A stretch of 64,000 nt of DNA from JBBQNJ01 sp038329845 (GTDB taxonomy: Bacteria; Planctomycetota; Phycisphaerae; Tepidisphaerales; Tepidisphaeraceae): positions 1 through 64,000 of the forward strand of contig JBBQNJ010000005.1 of the NCBI GenBank assembly GCA_038329845.1, given 5' to 3'. Of the stretch, positions 8,424 to 17,410 are shown piece after piece (the stretch's first letter is position 1; the number at the start of each line of letters is the position of its first letter). Below the pieces are notes generated by a model, which was not told where the DNA came from, did not search any database, and saw only the letters and a list, made by a program, of their open reading frames with translations. The position numbers and the translations under genes are program-made.

Positions 8424-9506
8424 ATGGAACGACGAACATTTGGCAATACGTCGGTCAAGGTTTCGGCGATCAGCCTTGGCTGCTGGATTTTCGGCGTCGA
8501 CTGGTGGGGTCACTACAGCGACGACGACGCCGTACGCCTGTTGCGCTACGCCCGCGACCAGGGGATCACTTTTTTCGACAACGGCGATGCCTACGGCAAC
8601 GGACGGGCCGAAACCGTCGTCGGACGCTTCCTACGCGATGTCCCCCGCGATTCGGTCGAGATCGGCGGCAAGTTCGGCTACGACTTCTACACCGATCCAG
8701 GCGAGGCCGGCTCTCATCGCGAGCGCCGGCAGGACTTTTCCCCGCGCTTCATGCGCCAGGCCCTGGAGAAGTCTCTCCAGCGGCTGGGGATCGACCGCCT
8801 CGATCTATACATGGCCCACAATCTCAAACTGGGCCAGTTCAACGACGAGATTTTCGCCGAACTCGAGCGCGTCCGCGAGGAGGGGAAGATCCGCACTTGG
8901 GGCGTGTCGCTGGGTCCGGCGATCGGGTTCCGCGAAGAAGGGATCAAGGCGATGCTCGACCACAACGCCAAGGCGATCCAGACTGTCTACAACATCTTCG
9001 AGCAGGACCCTGGCCGCGAGTTCTGCCAAGTCGCCCGCGCGACCAGGGCAGGCGTGCTGGCGCGGGTGCAGGATCACAGCGGAATTCTCAAAGACAATAT
9101 CCGTCCGGATACGGCCATCAGCGACAACGACCACCGTAAATTCCGGGACCCATCCTGGAAAACTTATGGTCTGAAAAAGCTGGAACGGGTTCGCCCGATC
9201 GCCGCCGCACACGGGATGACGATGCATCAACTGGCGTGCAAGTGGATTCTGATGGACCCGGCGATCACCAGCATCACCGCGACGCTGCTGAACGAAGCCG
9301 AGATCAAGGATGCCGCCGAAGCAGTGCAAAAGCCGGCCCTCACCGCCGATGAAATGCGCTGGATCGCCGAGCAATACGCCGTTGACTGGGGATTCGGCGA
9401 TGAAGCCCACCCCTGTGATCTGAAAAGCAGCACCGACCCCAGCGGCCGCACCCGCAGCGGCTATGTCCCCCCGCCGGTGCTGATCGCCGACGCGAACGTC
9501 GGTTAA
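8424..9506 (+). CDS. aldo/keto reductase
   Basis: NADPH-dependent oxidoreductase of the AKR superfamily (360 aa). The catalytic tetrad is recognisable: Asp52 and Tyr57 in FFDNGDAYG, Lys83 in GGKFGYDF and His in LYMAHN near residue 133. The N-terminus MERRTFGNTSVKVSAISLG is the usual first strand. The 222-bp upstream spacer contains no gene, only degenerate text such as AATCTGAGCTTTGAGCT. Substrate unknown. Confidence 0.92.
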   Translation: MERRTFGNTSVKVSAISLGCWIFGVDWWGHYSDDDAVRLLRYARDQGITFFDNGDAYGNGRAETVVGRFLRDVPRDSVEIGGKFGYDFYTDPGEAGSHRERRQDFSPRFMRQALEKSLQRLGIDRLDLYMAHNLKLGQFNDEIFAELERVREEGKIRTWGVSLGPAIGFREEGIKAMLDHNAKAIQTVYNIFEQDPGREFCQVARATRAGVLARVQDHSGILKDNIRPDTAISDNDHRKFRDPSWKTYGLKKLERVRPIAAAHGMTMHQLACKWILMDPAITSITATLLNEAEIKDAAEAVQKPALTADEMRWIAEQYAVDWGFGDEAHPCDLKSSTDPSGRTRSGYVPPPVLIADANVG

Positions 9507-9908
9507 GGAAGGCACGAGAGGACTGGGGGGTCAACCCCCACCATAGTGCTCCCCCGCCGCGCCCGGCGACGGTCTCACACAAAGAAAGTTGCAGCAGTCG
9601 CTTACGACAAACCGGTGACGAGTGGGGAGGCTTAAGTGAATGGCATTCTGGATGTCACCCTTTATGTCGTGTACCTCCATTCCCATTGCGTTCGATCCTC
9701 ACCATGCGGGACCGTAGCGCAATAAGAAACTTCGCGTCATTCGTGTTCTTCGTGGTAACATTCTTCGCCCTTTCGCCCCTTCGCGTGTCAACACCTCTGA
9801 CCAGGCGGCGATGACTCCTCGAAGCGGGCTTGATGGGAAAGCGGGTTGGCGATACAAGCGTCGCGCGGAGGAATCGTGGATCACGGGCACGGGCTTAAGG
9901 ACGAATCG
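9507..9908. repeat. intergenic region with a solo MITE-type end
   Basis: No convincing gene. At 9632-9648 lies TTAAGTGAATGGCATTC, identical to the 17-bp end of the 102-bp elements at 27174 and 28573, but no partner end is found within about 110 bp on either side, so this is a solo or decayed end. It is followed directly by TGGATGTCACC, the same 11 bases that form one arm of the palindrome inside tsaB. GGGGGGTcaACCCCCA (9526-9541) is a small inverted repeat. Confidence 0.6.
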
Positions 9909-10952
9909 ATGGCGAACGAAAACGTGTTTATCGGCGTGGATATTGGCGGAACCAAGGCGGCGGTGCTTGGGATTGACGATGAGCGGTCGCCGCTGAGTAA
10001 AGACTGGCTGGAGGTTCCGGCCGATAGTCATTTGGGTCCGGAAGCGACGATCAAGCAGCTCGTTGTGGGGATCAAGGGGTATTTGCAGCGAGAGAAGATC
10101 GATCTGAAGCGGGTCTCGGCGGTGGGGCTGGACAGCCCCGGCCCGGCAGGACTCGAGGGACGAATTCAACGCTCGGCGAACATGCATCCGGCGTGGGATG
10201 GATTCGAGCTTCGGGCCACGGCACAGCGGGCGATCCTCGAGACCATGGGGCGGCAGATCCCCGTGATGTACGAGAACGACTGCAACGCCGCGGCGCTGTG
10301 GGAGAGCTTTGTCGGTGATCCGCACGGGACCGAAGTCATGGCGCTGCTGGCACCGGGGACGGGGCTGGGCGGGGGGATCGCCATTCACGGACAACTGCTG
10401 CGCGGGGCCCGCGGGATGGGGGCGGAACTGGGCCACGTCGAGATCGTCCACCCGGCGTTTGTCGAGGGGTGGACGCCGCAATGCGGCTGCGGGCAGAAGC
10501 ATTGCGCCGAGGCCTATGCCTCGATGGCGGCGTTGACGCGGATTCTCCCGGTGGTGCTGGCTCAGCCAAAATACAAGTTGCATCCGCTGAACCAGATCCC
10601 CGATGGCCCGGACGTGTGGCGAACCCGGGCCTACAAGGTGCGAGGTCTGGCGGCGGGGGGCGATGAGCTGTGCCTGGCGATCTTCGACTGGCAAAGTACC
10701 GCGATCGGCAAGCTGTGCCGCCAGATCGCCGATACCATCGACCCCGATCGGATCGTCATCGGCGGCGGATTCATCGAGGGCGGTGAGGAACTCACCGCGC
10801 GAATCCTCACGAATATCCGGGAGACGTTCAAGGAGTTGGCGTTCAAGAAGCACGCCGAGGAAGTTCGCATTGAGCGTGCGGCGGCGGGCGATCAGGCCGG
10901 CAGCCTGGGCGCGGCCCTGTCGGCTTGGCAACACGTCCACGGCAAGCGATGA
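9909..10952 (+). CDS. ROK-family sugar kinase (glucokinase-like)
   Basis: Cytoplasmic ATP-dependent hexose kinase of the ROK family (347 aa). Phosphate-1 loop VDIGGTKAAV at residues 10-19; ENDCNAAALWE with the catalytic Asp; PGTGLGGGI adenosine loop; AELGHVEIVHP; and the ROK zinc signature CGCGQKHCAE at about 195-204. There is no N-terminal helix-turn-helix, so it is an enzyme rather than a ROK repressor. The frame is open from 9846, but the ATG at 9909 has AAGGA seven bases upstream and starts the conserved strand. The downstream spacer contains dispersed repeats. Confidence 0.93.
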   Translation: MANENVFIGVDIGGTKAAVLGIDDERSPLSKDWLEVPADSHLGPEATIKQLVVGIKGYLQREKIDLKRVSAVGLDSPGPAGLEGRIQRSANMHPAWDGFELRATAQRAILETMGRQIPVMYENDCNAAALWESFVGDPHGTEVMALLAPGTGLGGGIAIHGQLLRGARGMGAELGHVEIVHPAFVEGWTPQCGCGQKHCAEAYASMAALTRILPVVLAQPKYKLHPLNQIPDGPDVWRTRAYKVRGLAAGGDELCLAIFDWQSTAIGKLCRQIADTIDPDRIVIGGGFIEGGEELTARILTNIRETFKELAFKKHAEEVRIERAAAGDQAGSLGAALSAWQHVHGKR

Positions 10953-11045
10953 ACCGGCGCGGGGGAAAGAAAGATTCAAAATGAAGTTGAGGTCCCGACC
11001 AAGCCCTATGAACTCCGCCGCAGTTGCAAGCGCCTGAAGAGGGCG

Positions 11046-11178
11046 CTTGTGGTGCGGGCTTCCAGCCAGCATTCCGCGAAGGAGTGCGCACGTCAGAGGC
11101 CCGCACCACAAGAGGGAACCACGGCGACGAGAAACGGCGTCGGCGGGAATACCATTCTGCATTAAGTGAAAGGCATTC
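11046..11178. repeat. dispersed repeats: inverted GGTGCGGGCTTCCAGCC copy and collapsed MITE-end pair
   Basis: CTTGTGGTGCGGG (11046-11058) and CCCGCACCACAAG (11100-11112) are perfect 13-bp inverted arms of the dispersed 'GTGCAGGCTTCCAGCCTGC' repeat also seen at 24935-25085 and 61510-61640. Just downstream, GAATACCATTC (11147-11157) and TTAAGTGAAAGGCATTC (11162-11178) are diverged left and right ends of the MITE family with the interior missing. The segment lies between the ROK kinase and the next gene. Confidence 0.6.
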
Positions 11179-11233
11179 CGCAGCTTCTCGTTGCGTTTGG
11201 TCCATGGGAGAAGCGCCGGTAGAATTGACGTCT

Positions 11234-13255
11234 ATGCAGTGGCTCATCCTGCGGTGGAAGCTGGCGCTGGCGGTGGTTTGGATGGCCTCGCTGGCGGGGG
11301 TGGCATCGGGCCGCACGACGATGGACGTGGAGATCGGTTTCGGGGAATCGATCCGCAATGCGCGCTGGACGCCGGTTTTTGTCACCGCCTACGACCCGGC
11401 ACTGGCCACCGCGCGGAATGTGATTCTCGAGCTGTCGGTGCCGCTGAATGGCATCGAGGCGCCGATCATTCGCCAAGGGTTCACCATCGGCCCGACCCCG
11501 CGCACGTTCGTGCTGTACGCCCCGGTGAGCCAGGGCACCGCCCAGGACCTTACCGCCGTTTTGCGCGACGCGGCCAGCGATCGCAAGCTCGCCGATTATC
11601 TTGCCCGCGAGGATATCAACAGCCGGTTCGGCTCGATTTACGGAAGATTTTTCGACCGCGAGGTGTACGTGGGGATCAGCGGGCATTCGCCGTATCAGCG
11701 ACTGCTCGCCGGGCAGTTTTCGCGGCCGGAGTGGGGCGCGGGGGTGCTGGAACCGGCCCGGCTGCCATCGGTGCCGGTCGGGTATGACAGCCTCGATGCG
11801 CTGATCCTCACCGCTCCGGACTTCGACGCGATCGATGTCGAGCAGCAGCGGGCGATCCTGGACTGGGTGCGAAATGGGGGGAACCTGATCGTGATTCCCG
11901 GGGCCGATCCGATCCCTCCGTCTGGTCCGATTGTCGATGCGCTGCCGGCGAGGATCGGCGCGGTGACCAGCTATGGATTAGACCGGGCCACGCGGTCGCG
12001 GTTGAAGCTGCCGGAGCGATTCGACCGCCTCGGCGGCCGTGAATTGACGCCGGTGCCTGGCGCCCAGACCGGCTCGCTGTTCGACCTGACCGGCGCGCTG
12101 ACGGCGCAGCGGCGGTTGGGCCTGGGACAGGTGCTGGTGATCGGGCCGGACGTCTCGCAGTTGCGGATGAGCGGCCCGGCCGCCATGGACTTCTGGCGCC
12201 CGCTGCTGGTCGAGATGGTCGTGCAGCGTCCCGCGGGCACGCCTTATTATGCTTGGAACGCCAATCCCCGCAGCCAGGAGGCGACGAACTTCGCGATGGA
12301 CCTGCTGGGTGAAATTCCCGGCGTCGGAACCTTCGGGTTCAGCTACATCGCCATTGTGATGATCGGAATGGCGCTGGTGGTCGGCCCGGTGGACTGGCTG
12401 GTGCTCAAGCTGCTGCATCGCCAGCCATGGACGTGGATCACGACTAGCGGCTGGATCGTGCTGGTGACGGCGGGGGCGGTCTTTATCGGTTATATCTTCC
12501 GCAGCGGCGACCTCCATATTAGGACGCTGAGCGTCATCGACCAGGTGGATGAGCAGTTGATCGGAGCGATGGATGTTGCGTGCATCTACGCGCCGCGCAC
12601 GGGGTATTACCCGCTGGAGGTAGCGACGAAGGAGTGGTGGTCTCCGCCGCTGTTGTGGATGGGAGACAGCGGGATGAAGTCGCCGCTGGAGATGGTTCAG
12701 GACCAGCGCGGCAACCGGCCGCCGTCGTCGCCGGGGATGTTCATGAATGTGTGGAATTTGCGGTTTTTACGTGGCGAATCTTTCGAGCCGGCGCCGCGGT
12801 TGATCGAGATCAAGCTGTCCAGAACCGCCAAGGGGCTTGGCGGTACACTCAAGAACCTCGGTCCCGAGCCGCTGACGGACCTGGCCATTCGCGCGGGCGC
12901 TGGCTGGGTCGAGCTGCCCGGGACGATTGCCCCGGGAGAAACCTATGCCGTGGACGCGAAGATCCAACCGGGCGATCCGATCACCGATTCGCAGGCTTGG
13001 ATCGAGAATGATCGATGGAGGCGAGTAGCTGAATCGAAATCGGTGATCGCGCCGACGCGCGCGATGCGGATCGCCGAGATGTCGCAGCGGCGCTCGGCGG
13101 CGATTGACAGGCTGCTCAAATCCACGCCGCAGGTCGCGTGCGTTTACGCGATGAGCCAGCCGCCCGCGGGGCCGGCATCGCTGCCTGCTCCGGATGCGAT
13201 CGGTAAGCATTGGCGCGTGATCCGCGCTGTTTCGCCGTTGGAGGTCAAACCCTGA
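11234..13255 (+). CDS. large membrane-anchored protein of unknown function, coupled to ABC ATPase
   Basis: I do not recognise a named family. The 673-aa product has a signal peptide or first TM (about 5-25), an extracytoplasmic N-terminal half with a Rossmann-like strand pattern (YDSLDALILTAPDF then ILDWVRNGGNLIVIPG, about 190-225) reminiscent of the amidotransferase-like fold found in GldG/ABC-associated proteins, two TM helices at about 369-390 and 400-423, and a C-terminal beta-rich domain. The stop overlaps the ATG of the ABC ATPase by one base (TGATG), so they are co-translated and probably form one complex. An upstream in-frame ATG at 11204 is an alternative start. The dedicated multi-span permease expected for such a transporter is not adjacent. 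Confidence 0.7.
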   Translation: MQWLILRWKLALAVVWMASLAGVASGRTTMDVEIGFGESIRNARWTPVFVTAYDPALATARNVILELSVPLNGIEAPIIRQGFTIGPTPRTFVLYAPVSQGTAQDLTAVLRDAASDRKLADYLAREDINSRFGSIYGRFFDREVYVGISGHSPYQRLLAGQFSRPEWGAGVLEPARLPSVPVGYDSLDALILTAPDFDAIDVEQQRAILDWVRNGGNLIVIPGADPIPPSGPIVDALPARIGAVTSYGLDRATRSRLKLPERFDRLGGRELTPVPGAQTGSLFDLTGALTAQRRLGLGQVLVIGPDVSQLRMSGPAAMDFWRPLLVEMVVQRPAGTPYYAWNANPRSQEATNFAMDLLGEIPGVGTFGFSYIAIVMIGMALVVGPVDWLVLKLLHRQPWTWITTSGWIVLVTAGAVFIGYIFRSGDLHIRTLSVIDQVDEQLIGAMDVACIYAPRTGYYPLEVATKEWWSPPLLWMGDSGMKSPLEMVQDQRGNRPPSSPGMFMNVWNLRFLRGESFEPAPRLIEIKLSRTAKGLGGTLKNLGPEPLTDLAIRAGAGWVELPGTIAPGETYAVDAKIQPGDPITDSQAWIENDRWRRVAESKSVIAPTRAMRIAEMSQRRSAAIDRLLKSTPQVACVYAMSQPPAGPASLPAPDAIGKHWRVIRAVSPLEVKP

Positions 13256-14457
13256 TGAGTACGATCCTGCCCGAGCCGCAGGCGACGAGCGCTGAAATCG
13301 CCGATGTCGCGTCGGAGGCGGCATCGGCTCCTCCGGCGCCTCCGGCGGTGCCGATCTCCGCGCCGTCCGCGCTGCCGATTGTCGGCCCGCAGGCTCCTCC
13401 GGCGCTGCCGGCCCCGCCGATCCCCGCGCTGTCCGCGCTGCCGATTGTCGGCCCGCTGGCCCCTGCGGCGCTACCGATCTCCGCGCCGTCCACGCTGCCG
13501 ATCGTCGCGCCGCTGGCACCGCCGGCGATCTCGACCGACAACCTCGTCAAGCGATATGGATCGTTGACGGCGCTGGACTCGCTGAGCCTGGAACTCGACG
13601 CGGGCGACGTGTTCGGGTTCATCGGCCCCAACGGCGCTGGCAAGAGCACAACCATGAAAATCCTCGCCGGCCTGCTCGCCCCCACGCGGGGGACGGCGAA
13701 AATCCTGGGCCGCGATGTGTCGAGCAACGGCGATTTCGTCCGCCGCAATGTCGGGTATATGCCCGATTTCCTCGGCGTCTATGAGGACCTGACGGTGGGG
13801 GAGTATCTCGAGTTTTTCGCAAGCGCCTACAAGATTCCGCGCAAGCAGCGCCGCAAGATCGTGGAGGACGTGCTGGAACTGACCGATCTGAAGACGAAGC
13901 GGGATGCGCTGGTCGATTCGCTGTCGCGTGGGATGACCCAGCGGCTGAGCCTGGCGCGGGTGCTGGTCCACGATCCGCCGATCCTGCTGCTGGATGAGCC
14001 GGCGTCGGGGCTGGACCCGCGGGCGCGGATCGAAATCCGCGAATTGCTTAAGGAATTGCAGCGGCTGGGCAAGACGATCCTGGTGTCGAGCCACATCCTT
14101 TCCGAGCTGGGCGAGTTCTGCAACAAGCTGGGGATCATCGAACGGGGCAAGCTGTTGGTGGCGGGAACCGTCGCCGACCTGATGGCACGGGCGAGAGCGC
14201 ATCCGGTGATCTCGATCCGGGTGGTCGGCGATGCCGACCGCGCCGCGGCGGTGCTGAACGCCGATGGTCGCGTCGATCGCGCCGAAAAGACCGGCGTTGA
14301 CGGGGCGTTGATGGTGACGCTGTGCGACCCGCGCGTCCATCACCATTTTTTGATCGATCTACTGTGCGCCGCGGGTCTGCAAATTCACGCCATCGCCCCG
14401 CACCAGCTCAAACTCGAAGATGTGTTTTTGCGCCTGACCAAGGGGATCGTGCAGTAG
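13255..14457 (+). CDS. ABC transporter ATP-binding protein with Pro/Ala-rich N-terminal repeat extension
   Basis: Type-2 (ABC-2/NatA-like) exporter ATPase, 400 aa. Walker A GPNGAGKSTTMK, Q-loop region GYMPDFLGVYEDLTV, signature LSRGMTQRLSL, Walker B ILLLDEPASGLDP and the H-loop SSHILSELG are all intact. The first ~90 residues are an unusual low-complexity extension made of three imperfect units (DNA 13351-13416, 13417-13473, 13474-13530) around PISAPSALPIVGP. GGAGG sits 10 bases before the start and the ATG overlaps the preceding stop. After the stop no permease follows: only about 200 bp of unassignable sequence and then hemW in the opposite direction. Confidence 0.9.
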   Translation: MSTILPEPQATSAEIADVASEAASAPPAPPAVPISAPSALPIVGPQAPPALPAPPIPALSALPIVGPLAPAALPISAPSTLPIVAPLAPPAISTDNLVKRYGSLTALDSLSLELDAGDVFGFIGPNGAGKSTTMKILAGLLAPTRGTAKILGRDVSSNGDFVRRNVGYMPDFLGVYEDLTVGEYLEFFASAYKIPRKQRRKIVEDVLELTDLKTKRDALVDSLSRGMTQRLSLARVLVHDPPILLLDEPASGLDPRARIEIRELLKELQRLGKTILVSSHILSELGEFCNKLGIIERGKLLVAGTVADLMARARAHPVISIRVVGDADRAAAVLNADGRVDRAEKTGVDGALMVTLCDPRVHHHFLIDLLCAAGLQIHAIAPHQLKLEDVFLRLTKGIVQ

Positions 14458-14576
14458 ATGTCCGGCGGCACGGCGGTTTCCCGGTCGATTTCAAATCTCA
14501 GATTTCAACACCGCTTTTTCGAAGCGTATAGACCGATCTGGCGGCGAACTGAGTCATCCCCGGATTTCCGCCATCG

Positions 14577-14618
14577 TTTGCGAACGAAGTGCCGACGAAG
14601 CCGTCTTCGTTCGGCAAA
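14577..14618. repeat. inverted repeat between convergent genes
   Basis: TTTGCGAACGAAG (14577-14589) and CTTCGTTCGGCAAA (14605-14618) pair over 13 positions with one bulge, around a 15-base loop. It sits between the 3' ends of the ABC ATPase and hemW. It could act as a bidirectional transcription barrier, though there is no T-run on either side. Confidence 0.5.
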
Positions 14619-14656
14619 GCGTTGGCGTGTTCGTTGGCGTGGCTGGGCAACAGGCG

Positions 14657-15856
14657 CTACCCGAGGAACTCACCGGCGATCGCGTCGGCGACGTTGAGGC
14701 CCTTGTCCGTCACGCGCACGCCGCGATCATCGCGTTCGATCAAGCCGGCGCCGCCGAGGCGATCGAGCGGATCGGCGAAAATAACACGGGCATCCAGTCC
14801 GCAGATGCGCTGGAACTGTTCGAAGTCGATCCCATCGCTTAGCCGCAGGCGCAGCATCGCCAGTTCCCCCGCCCGCTGGCGGCCGGTTAGACGCTCGACA
14901 TCGACCGCCGGGAGTTCCCCGCGGTCGATCGCCGATTCCCATCGGTCCAGGTTCCCGGCGTTCTTCCAGCGCACTCCGCTAAGGTGGCTCGCCGCCGATG
15001 GACCCAGGCCGACATAGTTTCCCCCGTTCCAATACATCAGATTGTGTCGGCACTCGGCTCCCGGAATGGCATAGTTGCTGATCTCATAGGGCGGCAGCCC
15101 CGCATCCGCAAGCCGCCGCCGCGAATGCCATAGCATTTCAAGCTCCTGCTCATCCCCAACCGCCAGCAGTTGCCCCAGTTGCTTCTTTACGGTGATGGGC
15201 GTATTCGGCTCATAAGTCAAGCCATAGCACGAGAGATGTTCTGTTCCCATCGCCACGGCGGACTCCAGAGACTCGGCATAGTCTTCGAGTTTCTGGCCGG
15301 GGATGGCGTAGATCAGATCGAGATTGAGCCGCGAAAACCCCGCGGCGCGGACGATCGCCAGGCTTCGGGGCACATCCTCCGGATCGTGATGCCGCTCGAG
15401 CATCTTGAGCTCCGCTCGGCTGAAGCTCTGCGCCCCGAAGCTCAGGCGATTGACCCCCGATTGGGCGAGCATTTCGCAATATTCCGGCGTGACCGTGGCC
15501 GGATTGGCCTCGATCGTCCACTCATCCACATCGGCGCAGTCGAATCGCGCCCGCAGCCCCTCGATCAGCCGCCGCATCATCTCGATCGGCAGCAGCGTCG
15601 GCGTCCCCCCGCCGAAAAACACCGTCCGCGGCCGCGCCGGGTCTCCCGGCGCCGCTCGCACCCATTGATCCGCCTCGGCCAATACCCGATCGACATACTC
15701 CCGCATCCGCCCCGGCGTCTGGCGGGTGATGCTGTAGAAGTCGCAATAATGGCATTTATGGAAACAAAACGGCACATGAACGTAGAGGCCATCGATCGGG
15801 GCCGGGTTCGAAACGTTCAGATCGGATAAACTGTAACGTGGAAGTGCCGCTTCCAA
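14657..15856 (-). CDS. hemW: HemW-like radical SAM protein (heme chaperone)
   Basis: Radical SAM protein of 399 aa related to coproporphyrinogen III dehydrogenase. The 4Fe-4S motif is in VPFCFHKCHYCDF (Cys31, Cys35, Cys38; CxxxCxxC), followed by the SAM-binding FFGGGTPTLL. The HemW-specific heme-binding signature HNLMYWNGGNYVGLGPSA is present, which separates it from true HemN, and there is no HemN-type N-terminal extension. Its start lies 24 bp downstream of the mlaE stop on the same strand, so the two are likely co-transcribed. An older annotation would call it 'oxygen-independent coproporphyrinogen III oxidase'. Confidence 0.93.
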   Translation of the reverse strand: MEAALPRYSLSDLNVSNPAPIDGLYVHVPFCFHKCHYCDFYSITRQTPGRMREYVDRVLAEADQWVRAAPGDPARPRTVFFGGGTPTLLPIEMMRRLIEGLRARFDCADVDEWTIEANPATVTPEYCEMLAQSGVNRLSFGAQSFSRAELKMLERHHDPEDVPRSLAIVRAAGFSRLNLDLIYAIPGQKLEDYAESLESAVAMGTEHLSCYGLTYEPNTPITVKKQLGQLLAVGDEQELEMLWHSRRRLADAGLPPYEISNYAIPGAECRHNLMYWNGGNYVGLGPSAASHLSGVRWKNAGNLDRWESAIDRGELPAVDVERLTGRQRAGELAMLRLRLSDGIDFEQFQRICGLDARVIFADPLDRLGGAGLIERDDRGVRVTDKGLNVADAIAGEFLG

Positions 15857-15880
15857 AGTCTAGCCTCTCTATAGCGCGTC

Positions 15881-16702
15881 CTAAAACATCCCTCGGATGC
15901 CGTAGATCGCCTGGTACCAGTCCTTGAGCAGTTGGGCGAAGAAGAAGTTCAGCACGATGATGGCGATGAAGCTGGTGACGAAGCTTTCGGTGCAGGCTCG
16001 GCCCACGCCGCTGGCGCCGGCGCCGCAGGTGAAGCCCTTGTAGCAGGAGATCAGCCCGATGGAGCCGCCGAAAAAGATGCTTTTGAAAACTCCCTCGAGT
16101 ACCTGCCAAGTGTCCACGCCGGCGGCGGTGTATTGCCAATACGGCTCGTTGGGAACGCCCAGGGTCTTGACCGAGATCAGCCACCCGCCCAGCACGCCCA
16201 GCAGGTCGCTGTAGATGGTCAGGACGGGGGTGAGCATCACGCAGGCCAGAAATCGCGGGACGACCAGGTATCGCACCGGGTCGGCGCCCATGACCCGCAT
16301 GGCGTCGAGCTGTTCGGTGACGTTCATGGTCCCCAGCTCGGCCGTCAGCGCCCCGCCCACTCGCCCGGCGAGCATCACTGCCGCGAGCACCGGGCCGATC
16401 TGCTTGACGACGCTCAGGGTGATCAGCGCCCCCTGGCGATATTCCTGGCCCAGACTCTTGAGCTGGGTGTAGGTCTCGATCGCCATGACCATGCCGATAA
16501 ACGCTCCGGTGATGGCGACCACCGGCACCGAGCGCACGCCGACTTCGTACATCTGGGGGAAAATCAGCCGGACCGTCTTCCAGCGCAGGGCGCTGGCGAA
16601 AAGCCAGAGGAACGTGCGTCCGACGAATCGCCAGAAATCCCCGAAGCCCGCCAGCGAATCGCTGACGTCCTTGCCCACCCGCACCATTAAGTCCATGGCC
16701 AT
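15881..16702 (-). CDS. mlaE: MlaE-family ABC transporter permease
   Basis: Inner-membrane permease of the phospholipid/organic-solvent transport (Mla/Ttg2B) family. The 273-aa product begins with an amphipathic segment and has five or six TM helices. Family landmarks are VVAITGAFIGMVMAIETY, the cytoplasmic loop VGGALTAELGTMNVTEQLDAM (EQLDAL-type coupling motif), RYLVVPRFLACVMLTP and the C-terminal IGLISCYKG. The frame is open upstream to 17083, but that part is low-complexity; ATGs at 16702 and 16696 are the plausible starts. MlaF/MlaD partners are not adjacent; hemW follows after 24 bp. Confidence 0.93.
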   Translation of the reverse strand: MAMDLMVRVGKDVSDSLAGFGDFWRFVGRTFLWLFASALRWKTVRLIFPQMYEVGVRSVPVVAITGAFIGMVMAIETYTQLKSLGQEYRQGALITLSVVKQIGPVLAAVMLAGRVGGALTAELGTMNVTEQLDAMRVMGADPVRYLVVPRFLACVMLTPVLTIYSDLLGVLGGWLISVKTLGVPNEPYWQYTAAGVDTWQVLEGVFKSIFFGGSIGLISCYKGFTCGAGASGVGRACTESFVTSFIAIIVLNFFFAQLLKDWYQAIYGIRGMF

Positions 16703-17105
16703 CGGTGATGATGATACGAACCGGCGCGGGCAATGAAAGCGGGAGAGGGAGCGGAAGGGCAGGCAGGCATGGCGGGGATGAGGGGGTGAGGGGGTGAGGG
16801 GGGACGAGGCGAGAAAGCGACAGGGCGACAGGGTGACAAGGCACTGAGCGTCGAAGGGTCGGAGTGACGAAGCTGGAGCGAGGGCTTGTAGGCACGCAGG
16901 CACGGAGCGGATATCCAGAATATTCAGGCGGCGGGGGACGTTCGGAGTGTAATGCGAAGTGTAAGAGAGTGTACCGCGAAGTGCGTGTAAGGAGGGAGTG
17001 TAACGCGAAGTGTGTAAACGGAGAGAGAATATTCTAGCTGTCCCCGTCTGCGCGCGGGGTGTCCCCGGTCGGCGGGTCCGCAAACATTCCCCTCACCCCT
17101 TCTCT
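16703..17105. repeat. low-complexity, repeat-bearing intergenic region
   Basis: No gene is seen. It contains G-rich iterations (GGGGGTGAGGGGGTGAGGGG near 16783), three copies of a GTGTAANGCGAAGTGTGTAA-like motif (about 16947-17018), and an inverted pair of the dispersed GACATTCAGAATATTC family (GATATCCAGAATATTC near 16911 and GAGAATATTCTAGCTGTCC near 17025). The mlaE promoter must lie here but no convincing -35/-10 pair was found. Confidence 0.6.
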
Positions 17106-17294
17106 TCAGGAGACGAGCCGGAATTCCGGCTTAGGCCGGCGAGCCCAGCCGTGGATACGCAGGTGCTTATCCCGGGCATCGCGCAGATGATCGAGGTACT
17201 CGGCAAGGGCCGGTTCATCGAACTGGGCCAGAAAATCGGGTTGGGCCGTAAAGTTGAAGTTGCGGATCTCGTCGATCAGTTGACGTTTGCTCAT
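17106..17294 (-). CDS. small conserved hypothetical protein
   Basis: A 62-aa protein starting MSKRQLIDEIRNFNFT, rich in charged residues and predicted mostly helical, with the segment FLAQFDEPALAEYLDHLRD. I associate this family with planctomycetes but know no function. The frame extends upstream to 17348; the ATG at 17294 begins the conserved part. It is divergent from the next gene. Confidence 0.65.
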   Translation of the reverse strand: MSKRQLIDEIRNFNFTAQPDFLAQFDEPALAEYLDHLRDARDKHLRIHGWARRPKPEFRLVS

Positions 17295-17410
17295 GTCAGC
17301 CTTACTTTCAAAGCTACGTTGGTTCGCGCCGATGGATGGCCCCCGCAAAATCCGGCGCGGACCGCACGACTACCTAGGGATCGGACAAGCGCCGCTCCCG
17401 GCTTGAACCG

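Noticed and set aside
14458..14697. 79-aa open frame directly after the ABC ATPase stop (TAGATG)
   Set aside because: Tested as a lost permease start, but it has no TM segments, is very Arg-rich and runs into the 3' end of hemW. At best a remnant.
15790..15820. tRNA T-loop-like GGGTTCGAAAC
   Set aside because: It lies within the hemW coding sequence and no acceptor or anticodon stems can be formed. No tRNA gene was found in the window.
14657..15856. Coproporphyrinogen III dehydrogenase (hemN)
   Set aside because: The HNxxYW heme-binding motif and the lack of the HemN N-terminal extension indicate HemW.
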